DNA of 64,000 nucleotides. It comes from Candidatus Zixiibacteriota bacterium. Lineage in GTDB: Bacteria; Zixibacteria; MSB-5A5; GN15; FEB-12. A model generated the notes under the pieces. It saw only the letters and a list, made by a program, of their open reading frames with translations, did no database searches and was not told where the DNA came from. Below, one piece after another: positions 19,339 through 28,538 of this stretch (the first letter of the stretch is position 1; every line of letters starts with the position of its first letter). The position numbers and the translations under genes were made by a program. The stretch covers positions 1 through 64,000 of the forward strand of contig JAJRSF010000063.1 of the NCBI GenBank assembly GCA_024278935.1. Reading direction: 5' to 3'.

Positions 19339-19714
19339 GATAAGATATTTATTGTCTCATTAAATGAATTGATTTGTAAGATTCTCAAAAAAATGCAATA
19401 AAAAAGCCGCTGTCCGTTCATCACGGGAGCAAAGCGCCCATGACGGGGGAGGGAAGTTAGGACAACGGCGATATTTTCTATCTAAAAATAAAAGTATACT
19501 TGTTTTAATGAGCTGTATGTCATAGGAATGTCTTTAAAATCAGCATTTCTATAAAGCTAAAGTTTATCTCTTACTCCAAATTCTTATACCCTGATATTAC
19601 ATTAATATATTACGAGAGTCAACCGAAATTAGTTGTATTTATTATTATTTTTCTTTCAAAGTTAAGCAACTTTCACTTTTCAATAGCAGAGAATATCTGT
19701 ATATTCATCCCATT
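19339..19714. other. 376-bp spacer with one structured palindrome
   Basis: Apart from the hairpin described at 19406-19469 the spacer is AT-rich with no coding potential. I see no tRNA-like or known riboswitch consensus. Confidence 0.6.
19406..19469 (-). ncRNA. Structured palindrome: candidate small RNA 3' end or terminator
   Basis: GCCGCTGTCC (19406-19415) pairs with GGACAACGGC (19460-19469) with one mismatch. Inside is a second helix, TCAT-GGG-GC / GC-CCC-ATGA around an AAA loop, and a C-rich strand. On the minus strand the outer stem is followed by TTTTTTATT, so that strand has the form of an intrinsic terminator. Both flanking genes are on the plus strand, so a minus-strand transcript would be something else, perhaps a small RNA. 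It matches no RNA family I recognise. Confidence 0.4.
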
Positions 19715-20215
19715 ATGAAAACAAAACGTACAGATTATATCAATTGGGATGAATATTTCATGGCGACCGCCCAGCTTTCGGCACAACGGTCAAAAGACCC
19801 ATCTACCCAAGTGGGAGCATGTATTGTAAATAGTAAAAAACGGATTATTGGTATCGGATATAATGGGTTCCCAATCGGATGCTCCGATGATTTGCTTCCT
19901 TGGGACAGAGAAGGCGACTACTTAGACACCAAATACCCATATGTTTGTCATGCTGAAATGAACGCAATAACAAATTCGTCAAATAAAATGCAGCTTGAAG
20001 GAGCGTCGATTTATGTCTCTCTTTTTCCATGTAATGATTGTGCTAAATTGATTGTGCAAGTTGGGATTAAAGAAGTTGTCTTTCTCTCAGATAAATACGC
20101 CGATGCCGATGTGTTTATTGCTGCTCGCAGAATTTTTGATATGGCAGGGGTTAGGCTGAGACAACTAGTGCCTAAAACAAAAGAAATAACGCTGTCGCTT
20201 TCTAACGATATCTAA
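19715..20215 (+). CDS. dCMP/cytidine deaminase family protein (ComEB-like)
   Basis: A 166-residue zinc deaminase. HAEMNAI (about residues 77-83) gives the first zinc ligand and catalytic glutamate, and PCNDCAK (about 107-113) the other two cysteines. The N-terminal [11 protein letters not shown] segment and the overall length fit dCMP deaminase, which supplies dUMP for thymidylate synthesis. ComEB in Bacillus is the same family. The start ATG has no strong ribosome binding site. It is not in an obvious operon. Confidence 0.9.
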   Translation: MKTKRTDYINWDEYFMATAQLSAQRSKDPSTQVGACIVNSKKRIIGIGYNGFPIGCSDDLLPWDREGDYLDTKYPYVCHAEMNAITNSSNKMQLEGASIYVSLFPCNDCAKLIVQVGIKEVVFLSDKYADADVFIAARRIFDMAGVRLRQLVPKTKEITLSLSNDI

Positions 20216-20242
20216 AATTTTCAACTTTGTCTCATTTAGTTA

Positions 20243-20270
20243 TTGTGTTTCCTAGTTAATAGATTATAAT
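20243..20270 (+). promoter_or_regulatory. Probable promoter of glnA
   Basis: TTGTGT at 20243-20248, a 16-base spacer and a perfect TATAAT at 20265-20270. Transcription would start near 20277, leaving a leader of about 48 bases with GAGGAG before the glnA ATG. Confidence 0.45.
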
Positions 20271-20324
20271 AGTCGCTTATTAGAAAATAAATTAGAATTA
20301 TATATATCCGATTGAGGAGTTCAA

Positions 20325-21650
20325 ATGACCAAAACCAAAGAAGATATTTTACGGATGATAGATGAAGCCGGTGTAAGATACATCAGGCTTTGTTTTACCG
20401 ATATTTTAGGACAAATCAAAGGGATGTCTATTACTCGTTCAGAGATTGAACAAGTTATGGAAGAAGGTCAGGGATTCGATGGTTCTTCGGTTGAAGGGTT
20501 TGCACGAATTGAAGAGTCCGATCTGATGGCTATGCCTGATCCTCGTACTTTTCGGATTATCCCTTGGGAAATCGCCGGTGAACGTGTTGCGATGATGTTT
20601 TGTGACATCACTTACCCCGATGGTACTCCATATGATGGCGATCCAAGATGGGCATTAAAAAAGAATCTTCAAAAACTTGAAGACAAAGGTTGGACCTGTT
20701 TTATCGGTCCTGAGCTTGAATATTTCTATTTTGAAAATGATAACGAACCTATAGCAATCGACAAAGCAGGTTATTTTGATTATGGTACTGTTGACAGGGG
20801 AACTCAGGTTCGGAAACGTACTGTAAATGCTCTCGAAGCGATAGATATTCCTGTAGAATGTTCTCATCATGAAGTTGCCCATTCGCAACATGAGATTGAT
20901 TTGAAATATCAGGAAGCACTTGTCATGGGTGACTTTGCCCAGATTTATAAATTCATTGTTAAAGAAATTGCTTTAGAACATGGTCTTTATGCGACCTTTA
21001 TGCCAAAACCAATTTATGGTCAGAACGGTTCAGGGATGCATTGTCATATCTCTATTTTTGAAGGTAACAAAAACCTCTTCTTTGACAATAAAGGTGAATA
21101 CAATCTTTCAGAATTTGGTCGCCAGTTTACCGCCGGGGTTCTTAAGTATATCAAAGAGTTTACTCTTATCACAAACCAGTGGGTCAACTCATACAAACGT
21201 TTAGTGCCGGGCTACGAAGCCCCGGTTTATATTAGTTGGGGACGTCGCAACCGTTCATCTATGATTCGGGTGCCGATGTATCGTGTTGGCAAAGAGAAAG
21301 CGACTCGTATTGAACTTCGCTCACCAGACCCGGCTGCAAATCCATATTTGACATTTACGATGTTACTTGCTGCAGGGATGAAAGGTGTCGAGGATAAACT
21401 TATTCTTGAAGCACCGATTGAAGATAATATCTTTGGTATGACTGAGAAAGAGAAAGAGAAATTAAATATCGAGACTCTTCCTGATTCACTTGAGAATGCA
21501 ATCCACGCATTTGAAAATTCTGAACTTGCCAAAGAGACTCTAGGCGAACATATCCATGCCAAACTTATTGAAAATAAGAAAATGGAATGGGACGAGTACC
21601 GTATGCATGTCAGTAAATTTGAAAACGACAAATATTTAGGTATGCTATAA
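20325..21650 (+). CDS. glnA: Glutamine synthetase type I
   Basis: Makes glutamine from glutamate, ammonia and ATP in the cytosol. The 441-residue protein contains DGSSVEGFARI near residue 49, the GPELEYFYF metal site, GSGMHCHISIF (about 240-250), NSYKRLVPGYEAP and RIELRSPDPAANPYL. The length and the loop DNIFGMTEKEKEK place it with the GSI-alpha type, as in Bacillus: the adenylylation-site tyrosine loop of the enterobacterial enzyme is not present. Regulation is therefore likely by transcription or feedback rather than by GlnE. GAGGAG seven to eight bases upstream supports the start. Confidence 0.96.
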   Translation: MTKTKEDILRMIDEAGVRYIRLCFTDILGQIKGMSITRSEIEQVMEEGQGFDGSSVEGFARIEESDLMAMPDPRTFRIIPWEIAGERVAMMFCDITYPDGTPYDGDPRWALKKNLQKLEDKGWTCFIGPELEYFYFENDNEPIAIDKAGYFDYGTVDRGTQVRKRTVNALEAIDIPVECSHHEVAHSQHEIDLKYQEALVMGDFAQIYKFIVKEIALEHGLYATFMPKPIYGQNGSGMHCHISIFEGNKNLFFDNKGEYNLSEFGRQFTAGVLKYIKEFTLITNQWVNSYKRLVPGYEAPVYISWGRRNRSSMIRVPMYRVGKEKATRIELRSPDPAANPYLTFTMLLAAGMKGVEDKLILEAPIEDNIFGMTEKEKEKLNIETLPDSLENAIHAFENSELAKETLGEHIHAKLIENKKMEWDEYRMHVSKFENDKYLGML

Positions 21651-21710
21651 GTTTTCCTTTAGTTTCCCCTTTTCAAAGAGGGGACTAAGGGGTGTGTTAA
21701 TATAAATCAT

Positions 21711-21740
21711 AGGTCAGGTCTCTAAGTCCTGACCTTTTTT
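21711..21740 (+). terminator. Intrinsic terminator after glnA (also a GTAGGKC-type repeat)
   Basis: AGGTCAGG and CCTGACCT form a perfect eight-base stem followed by six Ts. It sits between convergent genes. The sequence belongs to the same hairpin family as the type I elements elsewhere. Just upstream (about 21657-21692) is a second inverted repeat, CCTTTAGTTTCCCC with GGGGACTAAGG. Confidence 0.7.
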
Positions 21741-21751
21741 ATTGCATAAAT

Positions 21752-22189
21752 CTATTCTCTATCTAAATACCGCTTGAGGTTGTCCTGAATAAAAAATGTC
21801 CACCCCGCAACACCACTTTCTCTTTTAAATTCCGGTATATCATCGGGGAATTCCTCGAGTACAGTAGATATTACTTGTAAAATTGTTTTATCTTTATGTG
21901 TAAATAAAGCAAACTCTACCGTAGAATCTCCTTGGTAGTTTTTATATCTCCAGTTGTATACGATTTTCTTACAAGGGATAACTTCGATGATTTCCCAAAG
22001 GTGCAGAAATTCACGTTCGGGAGTTTTGACATTAAACTGAACCGCAAAACCTACCTCTGGTTTAAAAGATGGAATATTATCAAAGAACCAACTTCGCATC
22101 TGATCAACTTGAGTTATGGCATCCCAGAGAGTTTCGATGGAACAGTTGAAACTTTGATCTACTATAATTGGTCTCTCATCTTTTTTCAT
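21752..22189 (-). CDS. SRPBCC / AHSA1 domain protein
   Basis: A 145-residue single-domain protein of the helix-grip fold (activator of Hsp90 ATPase homologue 1-like). It starts with the typical strand and helix IIVDQSFNCSIETLWDAITQVDQMRSWF, contains EIIEVIPCKKIVYNW, and ends with a long amphipathic helix (GWTFFIQDNLKRYL). Members bind small hydrophobic ligands or assist folding; no specific ligand is evident. It is convergent with glnA and has no neighbour on its own strand nearby. Confidence 0.8.
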   Translation of the reverse strand: MKKDERPIIVDQSFNCSIETLWDAITQVDQMRSWFFDNIPSFKPEVGFAVQFNVKTPEREFLHLWEIIEVIPCKKIVYNWRYKNYQGDSTVEFALFTHKDKTILQVISTVLEEFPDDIPEFKRESGVAGWTFFIQDNLKRYLDRE

Positions 22190-22425
22190 CAGAACCTCGA
22201 TTGGCTTTCAGATTAACTTATAATTTAAATATAGATAATTATTTAAAAACCAACAACCCGTAATGTAGGATGATACATTATAAAAAAATAACGAACAAGG
22301 TATTTCATCTTTAGTGTTCTATTAAGTTGTTCAAAACTTCCCACTAAATTGTAAATTCTTCCGTATAAAATAAAAGTATAATTATATGATTCTGCCACAG
22401 ATGATACGTAAGGGAATACCAATTT

Positions 22426-22716
22426 ATGAAAAAACTAAATGATGATGAAATTTTTGAAAAACTCAAAAGTTTACATGATGGATGGATATTAAAAGGTGTT
22501 TTCATTTGTCACGAATTTCAATTTGAAAACTTTATCGACGCTTTTTCTTTTATGACTTCTGTTGCTTTAGAGGCAGAGAAAGCTGACCATCATCCTAACT
22601 GGGAAAATGTTTATAATAAAGTGAAAATTTCTTTAAGTTCTCATGATGTCGGCGGTCTCACAAATAGAGATTTTAAACTCGCGGCAAAAATAGATAAATT
22701 TTTTCAGAACCACTAA
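22426..22716 (+). CDS. Pterin-4a-carbinolamine dehydratase family protein
   Basis: A 96-residue protein with the family signature [17 protein letters not shown] and [11 protein letters not shown]. The three conserved histidines in DHHPNW and SSHDVGG are present. In pathways with aromatic amino-acid hydroxylases it dehydrates 4a-hydroxytetrahydrobiopterin; in many bacteria without such enzymes its role is unclear (molybdopterin or coactivator functions have been suggested). No hydroxylase gene lies nearby. Length is normal. Confidence 0.9.
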   Translation: MKKLNDDEIFEKLKSLHDGWILKGVFICHEFQFENFIDAFSFMTSVALEAEKADHHPNWENVYNKVKISLSSHDVGGLTNRDFKLAAKIDKFFQNH

Positions 22717-22789
22717 AGGCTTACAATCTGCATTGCGGGGTTCTGACCTACTGGAATACTACGAGTATTAATAAAACAGGCTTAGGCTG

Positions 22790-23374
22790 CTAGCCGATGT
22801 CGATTTTGCCGGTAGTGAGGGCTTTGACATTTTGCAGGCATTCCAAATAAATAGTTTCGGCTTTAAATCGAGGGATGCTTTTTGAAATAGTCAGGTCAAA
22901 AATCAAAACCTCCGAAGTGCCATCAAGATAAGACATCATCACATTCGGTAAAACATTTTCACTTGAGTTAAAATATATCGTCCGAAGTTTGTCAGTTGTT
23001 GCGGTGACAATAGGTTCTACTTCTGAAATCTCGATATCTTTGCCGTAATGTTTTCGTATCGCTGTGGTGTCTTCATTGATAAGCATCTCAAGAGTGAATG
23101 GGTTATCTTTGGTCGGTTTGATTTTGAAAATGTTGATACCGATTATCAGCGAGGCAGAGTCGTATTGTTCACCTGTCGGGATAAATGCAAAGGAGTAGCC
23201 ATCATCTTTGGACTCTTCTGAGTTTAATTTATAACCCTCTGGAGGGGTGATGATATAGTTGAATGTTTTGCCTTCATAAAAAGCAGTGTTGTTATCAAAA
23301 AGTGAATCAGCATCTTGAGCCGAAACCATTGAAGTCATTATAAGAAGTGCGAGGATTGTATATATCTTTTTCAT
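22790..23374 (-). CDS. Hypothetical secreted protein
   Basis: A 194-residue protein with a clear signal peptide (MKKIYTILALL...MVSAQ, cut near residue 19). The mature part is a mixed alpha/beta sequence without a motif I recognise; it contains GEQYDSASLIIGINIF and an Ile/Val-rich core. It lies downstream of, and on the same strand as, the DNRLRE-like lipoprotein but is separated by a strong hairpin terminator, so it is probably independently transcribed. Function unknown. Confidence 0.6.
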   Translation of the reverse strand: MKKIYTILALLIMTSMVSAQDADSLFDNNTAFYEGKTFNYIITPPEGYKLNSEESKDDGYSFAFIPTGEQYDSASLIIGINIFKIKPTKDNPFTLEMLINEDTTAIRKHYGKDIEISEVEPIVTATTDKLRTIYFNSSENVLPNVMMSYLDGTSEVLIFDLTISKSIPRFKAETIYLECLQNVKALTTGKIDIG

Positions 23375-23413
23375 TCTGTAAGTATCGTCAAAATCTCACA
23401 GAACGCCATATAA

Positions 23414-23447
23414 AAAAACCCGCTCGCTTAAGCAAACGGGTTTTTCT
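23414..23447 (-). terminator. Intrinsic terminator after the acidic-tail lipoprotein gene
   Basis: On the minus strand, CCCGTTTGCTT pairs with AAGCGAGCGGG (11 pairs with G-U) and is followed by a run of Ts; the plus strand also has a T-run, so it may work both ways. Confidence 0.75.
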
Positions 23448-23474
23448 TAATTCTATTAGAGAATTTTAGTATGC

Positions 23475-24683
23475 TTAACAACCACCTTCATTACCATCAT
23501 GGTCGTCGTCATCATTATCGTGTTTGTTTTTGTGATCTTTGTCTTTTTTGTCATGCTTTTTCTTATGATGATCATCAGAATCGTCGTCGTTGTCACAATC
23601 ATTATCATCAGAGTCAGAGCCATCTGAATAATCATTATCTTCATCATATTCGTCACAATGACCAGGTCCGATATAACCGTTATTGTAGTCATCAAAAGTT
23701 GTCTTAAGTATAAGTACATCTTTTTGTTCTGACTTACTCAAACTTTTACAGTCAGTCCAATCGTAAGTTGAAAGGAAATTATCAGCATCGGAAATTTCAT
23801 TTGCGATATCGGCATCAGATGCACCGTCAGCGATAGAAAGTTTAGTCGCAAGAAATTGTGCCATAAGTTTAGTTATGCCATTTTTATGTTTGCCATACGT
23901 TTTCATCTTCAAGACATCAACTGCCATAGTAGCATCGACAACTTCAAAAGATCCAAGCATAATAGGAAGATACTGAGTTACTTCATCCGCTTGTGGTCCA
24001 AAACCGGCGTGGTTTTTCCAGTAACCTATGGTATGGGTGCATCCATCTTGAGGAGAGCTTACTATCTCAAATTTGATAAGAGTCTGTTTTTCCAAGTCAT
24101 AAGCAGTTTCCCATCCAGTATATAGTTTTTCAGAAGTACCACCATTTTGGTCAGGAGCTGTTTCCCAAATATAAGTATCAGCTATTACTTCTTCTTGAAT
24201 AGTTGTTTCGATACCATCAAGTATATAGGTAACTTCAAGGAAAGCATGATTGGAATAAAATTCACGGGAATAGTAGATAGCCCGAGGATAGGCCATTTCT
24301 ACTTGGTCGAGGAGTAGACCAAAATTGGCAGAACTGCCGTTTGCCCAGTCATTAAATAAGTCGGTAATATCCACAGCATGCCATCCGGCAGTTGCGATAA
24401 AAGTACCTTCTATAATCGGGTCAAAAGCTCCGCCAAATGAGTTCCATGTAACTGTGATTTCATCCCAGTCAGAGGTTACTCGGTGGACATCGACAGGTTG
24501 GTCACTACCGATATATGTAGCAATGTTCAAAGATGCCGAGACGACGGTAGCACCTGTTGGCAAAATGATTGGAGCCATGTTTGCGCTGAAATCAGGGCTT
24601 ACCGATGTTTGGTCGGTTGAGCAGCCGACAAAAAACATAGTGGCTACAGTCAGAGTGATGAAAAGGTAAAAAAGCTTTTTCAC
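23475..24683 (-). CDS. DNRLRE-like lipoprotein with a long Asp/His/Lys tail
   Basis: A 402-residue exported lipoprotein: signal peptide with a lipobox ending VGC (Cys21). Residues about 40-155 look like a DNRLRE/CBM96 beta-sandwich (ATVVSASLNI, VTSDWDEITVTWNS, WHAVDITDLFNDW, FLEVTYIL). A middle part has the motif CTHTIGYWKNH, seen in other secreted proteins of this type. The last 60 or so residues are almost only Asp, His, Lys, Ser and Asn in repeats such as DDDDHDG, ending GGC. The tail may bind divalent metal or stay disordered. The ribosome binding site before ATG is GGAG. Related DNRLRE proteins are surface or matrix proteins. Confidence 0.72.
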   Translation of the reverse strand: MKKLFYLFITLTVATMFFVGCSTDQTSVSPDFSANMAPIILPTGATVVSASLNIATYIGSDQPVDVHRVTSDWDEITVTWNSFGGAFDPIIEGTFIATAGWHAVDITDLFNDWANGSSANFGLLLDQVEMAYPRAIYYSREFYSNHAFLEVTYILDGIETTIQEEVIADTYIWETAPDQNGGTSEKLYTGWETAYDLEKQTLIKFEIVSSPQDGCTHTIGYWKNHAGFGPQADEVTQYLPIMLGSFEVVDATMAVDVLKMKTYGKHKNGITKLMAQFLATKLSIADGASDADIANEISDADNFLSTYDWTDCKSLSKSEQKDVLILKTTFDDYNNGYIGPGHCDEYDEDNDYSDGSDSDDNDCDNDDDSDDHHKKKHDKKDKDHKNKHDNDDDDHDGNEGGC

Positions 24684-25116
24684 TGGATTACTCCTTAAAT
24701 TGTGATATTAATATTATTTTGAATAAATCTTTTCCTGGTGTTTGTAAGTAAGAGAGCAAATTATTTGCCAAAATAATTTATTTGTAAAATTGCGTTCATT
24801 TTAAATATAATATCCAAGCCTTTGAGACACAACAAGTAAATGCAGTATACTGTCCATTATAGACCTAGAATAACAAGTTAGAATCTATAAGTAAAATAAC
24901 CATACAATAGCAGGCAGTTGCAGTATAGTGGAGGTCTGATACGATGTTAGTCTTGGTTATTCTCACCTTAGTGAAATGATGAATTCGCTTAGGCGAGGTC
25001 AGTTTTGGATTGTGTAATTACTTTACAATAAACCAACATTTGGGTATATTGAAAATCTGTATATGCAAATTGATTGTTACATATTGGTAAATAAGCAGTT
25101 ATAAGGAAAATATGTT
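24684..25116. other. 433-bp divergent intergenic region
   Basis: Lies between a minus-strand lipoprotein and the plus-strand AtuA/carboxylase operon, so it must hold both promoters. I see a perfect 10-base palindrome CAGTATACTG at 24843-24852 and a related TGCAGTATAGTGG at about 24918-24930, possible operator halves, and one good promoter at 25022-25050. No gene is supported. Confidence 0.5.
25022..25050 (+). promoter_or_regulatory. Probable promoter of the AtuA-like/carboxylase operon
   Basis: TTTACA at 25022-25027, a 17-base spacer and TATATT at 25045-25050. It lies about 67 bases before the TTG start. Confidence 0.45.
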
Positions 25117-26916
25117 TTGAAAAAGAAAATTCGGATTGGAAATTCAGGCGGTTACTGGGGAGATGATTTATCCGCTTTTAAAAGACAGCTGACAGGTGGT
25201 CCATTAGATTATATCACTATGGATTTCTTAGCAGAAATCACTATGTCGATTTTACAACGTCAGAAAATGAAAAGACCGGAACTTGGTTATGCGGTAGATT
25301 TTTTGAAACAGCTCGATGATTGTTTAGAGCTTATTGTGAAGAAAAAAGTACGAGTAATTTCAAACGCCGGTGGGATAAACCCGATTGGTTTAGGACGAAA
25401 AATTATTGAACTTGCCAAGTCTAAAAATCTTGATATAAAAGTCGGTGTTGTCTATGGCGATGATATTGTCAATGAACTCTACGAGTTAACATCGGCAGGT
25501 GAAAAATTTACTAACATGGAAACAGGGCAGAAGTTTGACAATGTACGCTCGAAAATTTCATCAGCGAATATTTATCTTGGTGCCGAACCGGTTGTGAAAG
25601 CACTTGAACTTGGATGCGATATTATTGTGACTGGTCGTGTGACTGATACCGGGATTACCCTTGCGCCGATGATTCATGAATTTGGCTGGGCAAAAGATGA
25701 TTGGGATAAACTTGCTGCCGGTGTTATCGCCGGGCATATTATCGAATGTGGCGCCCAAGGTTCGGGTGGAAACATTACTGACTGGGAAGATGTCAAGACC
25801 TTTCATAATATAGGCTATCCGATTATCGAGATGGAAGCATCTGGCGAGTTTACGGTGACCAAGCATAAAAAAACAGGCGGTCTTGTCTGTGAAAAATCTG
25901 TGAAAGAACAACTTGTCTATGAGATGGGTGACCCATCCAATTATATATCTCCCGATGGTGTTGCATGTTTTGATACAATACAACTCAAAGATGAAGGCAA
26001 GGACAGAGTTCGAATTTTCGGAATCAAAGGCAAGCCTGAGCCTGAATTGTTGAAAGTTTCGATGTCATTTGATGATGGCTATAAAGCAAGCGGTACATTG
26101 TTAATCTGTGGACCTGATGTCTATAAAAAAGCAAAAGTTGTTGCTGATATATTTTGGAAAAAAGTTGGTCACAAATTTGAAGAGTCACGTACTGATTTAG
26201 TAGGTACAGGTTCTATTTGGCCAAAACAACTTGGGCGGGCTGAGACCGATGAAATTTATCTGAAGTTGTCTGTGTTAGATAAAAATTATAAAAAAGTAAA
26301 TGACTTCGGAACGATGCTTCCTGCTTTGATTCTCTGTGGTCCTTCGGGGATGGCAGTGACTGGCGGGGGAAGGCCAAAACCTTCGACTGTGGTAGCCTAC
26401 TGGCCGGCACTTATAAGACGTGATAATTGTAAAGCAAAAATTTTAACTATTGATACAAAAGCAAACGAAGATTTCTGTGAAATCGGTTTTCCAATAGTAG
26501 AACATAAAGCTGTTGATGTTTCATTGCCAAAAACAAAGAAGAGATTTAAAAAAGCAACAGGTGCTAAAAAAATTGTAAAGCTTCGTCAGATTTGTTACGC
26601 TCGTTCAGGTGACAAAGGGGATACCGCTAATATCGGACTGCTTGCTCGTACACCTGATATCTATAATTGGATTGTTGAAAATATAACATCTAAAGTAGTG
26701 AAAAACTTTTTCAAAGGAATTACCTACGGTAAAGTGGTTCGCTATGAACTTGAAAATCTGCATGCCTTGAATTTCCTCCTAGAAGAAACTCTTGGTGGTG
26801 GCGGTACAAAATCTCTGATGGTTGACCCACAGGGGAAAACTTTGTCGCAAGCACTGCTTGAGATGCAAGTGCAGGTACCTTCGTCATTGTTAAAAAGTGC
26901 AAAGGTGAAAAAATAA
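25117..26916 (+). CDS. AtuA-like acyclic terpene utilisation family protein (DUF1446)
   Basis: A 599-residue protein with the DUF1446 N-terminal domain (GNSGGYWGDD at 8-17, MDFLAEITMSIL near 45, NAGGINP near 85, VTGRVTDTGITLAP near 172) and the C-terminal AtuA-like small domain from about 485 (CYARSGDKGDTANIGL and LGGGGTKSLMVDPQGK). In Pseudomonas AtuA belongs to citronellol/geraniol degradation; its biochemical step is not firmly known, and relatives occur with acyl-CoA carboxylases in many bacteria. Start is TTG at 25117, with AAGGA ten bases upstream; the ATG five bases earlier is out of frame and closes at once. The carboxylase subunit starts 3 bases after its stop. Confidence 0.85.
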   Translation: MKKKIRIGNSGGYWGDDLSAFKRQLTGGPLDYITMDFLAEITMSILQRQKMKRPELGYAVDFLKQLDDCLELIVKKKVRVISNAGGINPIGLGRKIIELAKSKNLDIKVGVVYGDDIVNELYELTSAGEKFTNMETGQKFDNVRSKISSANIYLGAEPVVKALELGCDIIVTGRVTDTGITLAPMIHEFGWAKDDWDKLAAGVIAGHIIECGAQGSGGNITDWEDVKTFHNIGYPIIEMEASGEFTVTKHKKTGGLVCEKSVKEQLVYEMGDPSNYISPDGVACFDTIQLKDEGKDRVRIFGIKGKPEPELLKVSMSFDDGYKASGTLLICGPDVYKKAKVVADIFWKKVGHKFEESRTDLVGTGSIWPKQLGRAETDEIYLKLSVLDKNYKKVNDFGTMLPALILCGPSGMAVTGGGRPKPSTVVAYWPALIRRDNCKAKILTIDTKANEDFCEIGFPIVEHKAVDVSLPKTKKRFKKATGAKKIVKLRQICYARSGDKGDTANIGLLARTPDIYNWIVENITSKVVKNFFKGITYGKVVRYELENLHALNFLLEETLGGGGTKSLMVDPQGKTLSQALLEMQVQVPSSLLKSAKVKK

Positions 26917-26919
26917 CCT

Positions 26920-28530
26920 ATGTATAGAATTGAATCGAAAATTGATAAAGGCTCTGCTCAATACAAAGAGAATTTTGAAAAAAACAAAGCACAGCATCTT
27001 GAATTCAAAGAGAACCTTGACAAAATAAAACAGGGTGGTCCGGAACGTTCTCGGAAACGTCATACTGACCGTGGTAAAATTTTACCTCGTTAAAGAGTTG
27101 CTAAACTGATTGACCGCAACACGCCATTTATGGAAATGTCTCCGCTTGCTGCCTATGACATGTACGATGGTGCCGCTCCTGCGGCAGGTTTGATTGCAGG
27201 TATCGGGTCGGTGCATGGTCGTGAATGTATGATTATTGCAAACGATGCGACCGTTAAAGGCGGAACCTATTTTCCTATTTCGATTCTCAAACATGCACGA
27301 GCGCAGGAAATAGCCGAGACAAATAATCTGCCGTGTATCTATCTAGTAGATTCCGGTGGGATATTTCTCCCGCTTCAATCCGGTTCTTTCCCTGACAAAG
27401 ATCATTTCGGTCGGATATTTTATAACCAAGCACGTATGTCTGCCAAAGGGCTTTCGCAAATTGCCGTTGTCATGGGGTCATGCACAGCGGGTGGGGCGTA
27501 TGCTCCTGCTATGTCTGATGAAACTGTTATCGTTCGTAAACAGGGAACCATTTTTATCGGCGGACCTCCACTTGTCAAAGCTGCTACAGGTGAAATTGTC
27601 ACCGCAGAAGAACTCGGTGGTGCCGATGTGCATTGCCGTACTTCGGGCGTTGCCGATCATTACGCACAAGATGACACCCACGTATTACAAACTGCTCGCA
27701 ACATTGTAGAAAATTTGAATAGACCAAAACCATTCGAGCTTGACCGCAAAGAACCTGAAGCACCATACTACGACCCTGAAGAATTATATGGTGTGGTCTC
27801 TAACGATTTGCGAAAACCATTCGACGTAAAAGAACTTATCGCACGTATCGTTGATGGCTCACGGTTCCAAGAGTTTAAAGAACTGTATGGCTCAACTTTA
27901 GTTTGTGGCTTTGCTCATATCATGGGATACCCGGTCGGAATTATTGGCAACAATGGTGTCTTGTTCCCTGAATCATCGCAAAAAGGAGCTCACTTTATAG
28001 AGCTTTGTTCAATGCGAAAAATCCCGCTAATATTCTTACAGAATATCACCGGTTTCATGGTCGGTAAACAATACGAAGCTGCAGGTATTGCTCGTGATGG
28101 TGCCAAGATGGTACACGCCGTAGCAAATGCCAACGTGCCGAAGTTCACCGTTGTCGTAGGTGGATCGTATGGAGCAGGGAACTATGCCATGTGCGGACGG
28201 GGGTATTTTCCACGTTTGATGTGGATGTGGCCGAACTCAAAAATTTGTGTTATGGGTGGTGAACAAGCTGCCGATGTGTTAGCTCATGTGAAAATTGAAC
28301 AGATAGAACGTGAAGAAAATCGGAAACTTACTCAAGAAGAAATCGATGCTATCCGTCAGCCAATAATTGAAAAATACGAACGCGAATCTACACCATATTT
28401 CTCTGGAGCAGGGCTTTGGGATGATGGTATGATTGTAATGACTGAAACAAGAGAGATGCTTGGGCTTGGAATTTCAATGTCGCTTAATGCTCCGATACCA
28501 GATGCTAAATTCGGCATCTTTAGAATGTAG
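26920..28530 (+). pseudogene. Acyl-CoA carboxylase carboxyltransferase (beta) subunit, methylcrotonyl-CoA type, interrupted by an in-frame TAA
   Basis: Read through, 536 residues, the length of 3-methylcrotonyl-CoA carboxylase beta. The body has [59 protein letters not shown], the [15 protein letters not shown] motif and [18 protein letters not shown], closest in memory to methylcrotonyl- or geranyl-CoA carboxylases. TAA at 27091-27093 (codon 58) replaces the Glu of the conserved GKxxPRERV motif (here GKILPR-stop-RVAKLID); GAA to TAA is one change. Restart at ATG 27130 would lose the first 70 residues. The enzyme transfers carboxyl from carboxybiotin to the acyl-CoA. Leucine catabolism is more likely than geranyl-CoA, given the hydratase and dehydrogenases nearby, but not certain. 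Confidence 0.85.
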
Positions 28531-28538
28531 AGAACCAA

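Noticed and set aside
23456-23719. Frames of Met/Ile/Thr and His/Arg repeats
   Set aside because: They are shadows of the Asp/His/Lys tail repeats of the lipoprotein.
1-28530. Alternative genetic code to explain in-frame stops
   Set aside because: Three different stop codons stand for four different expected residues, and all three are used as normal gene ends elsewhere.
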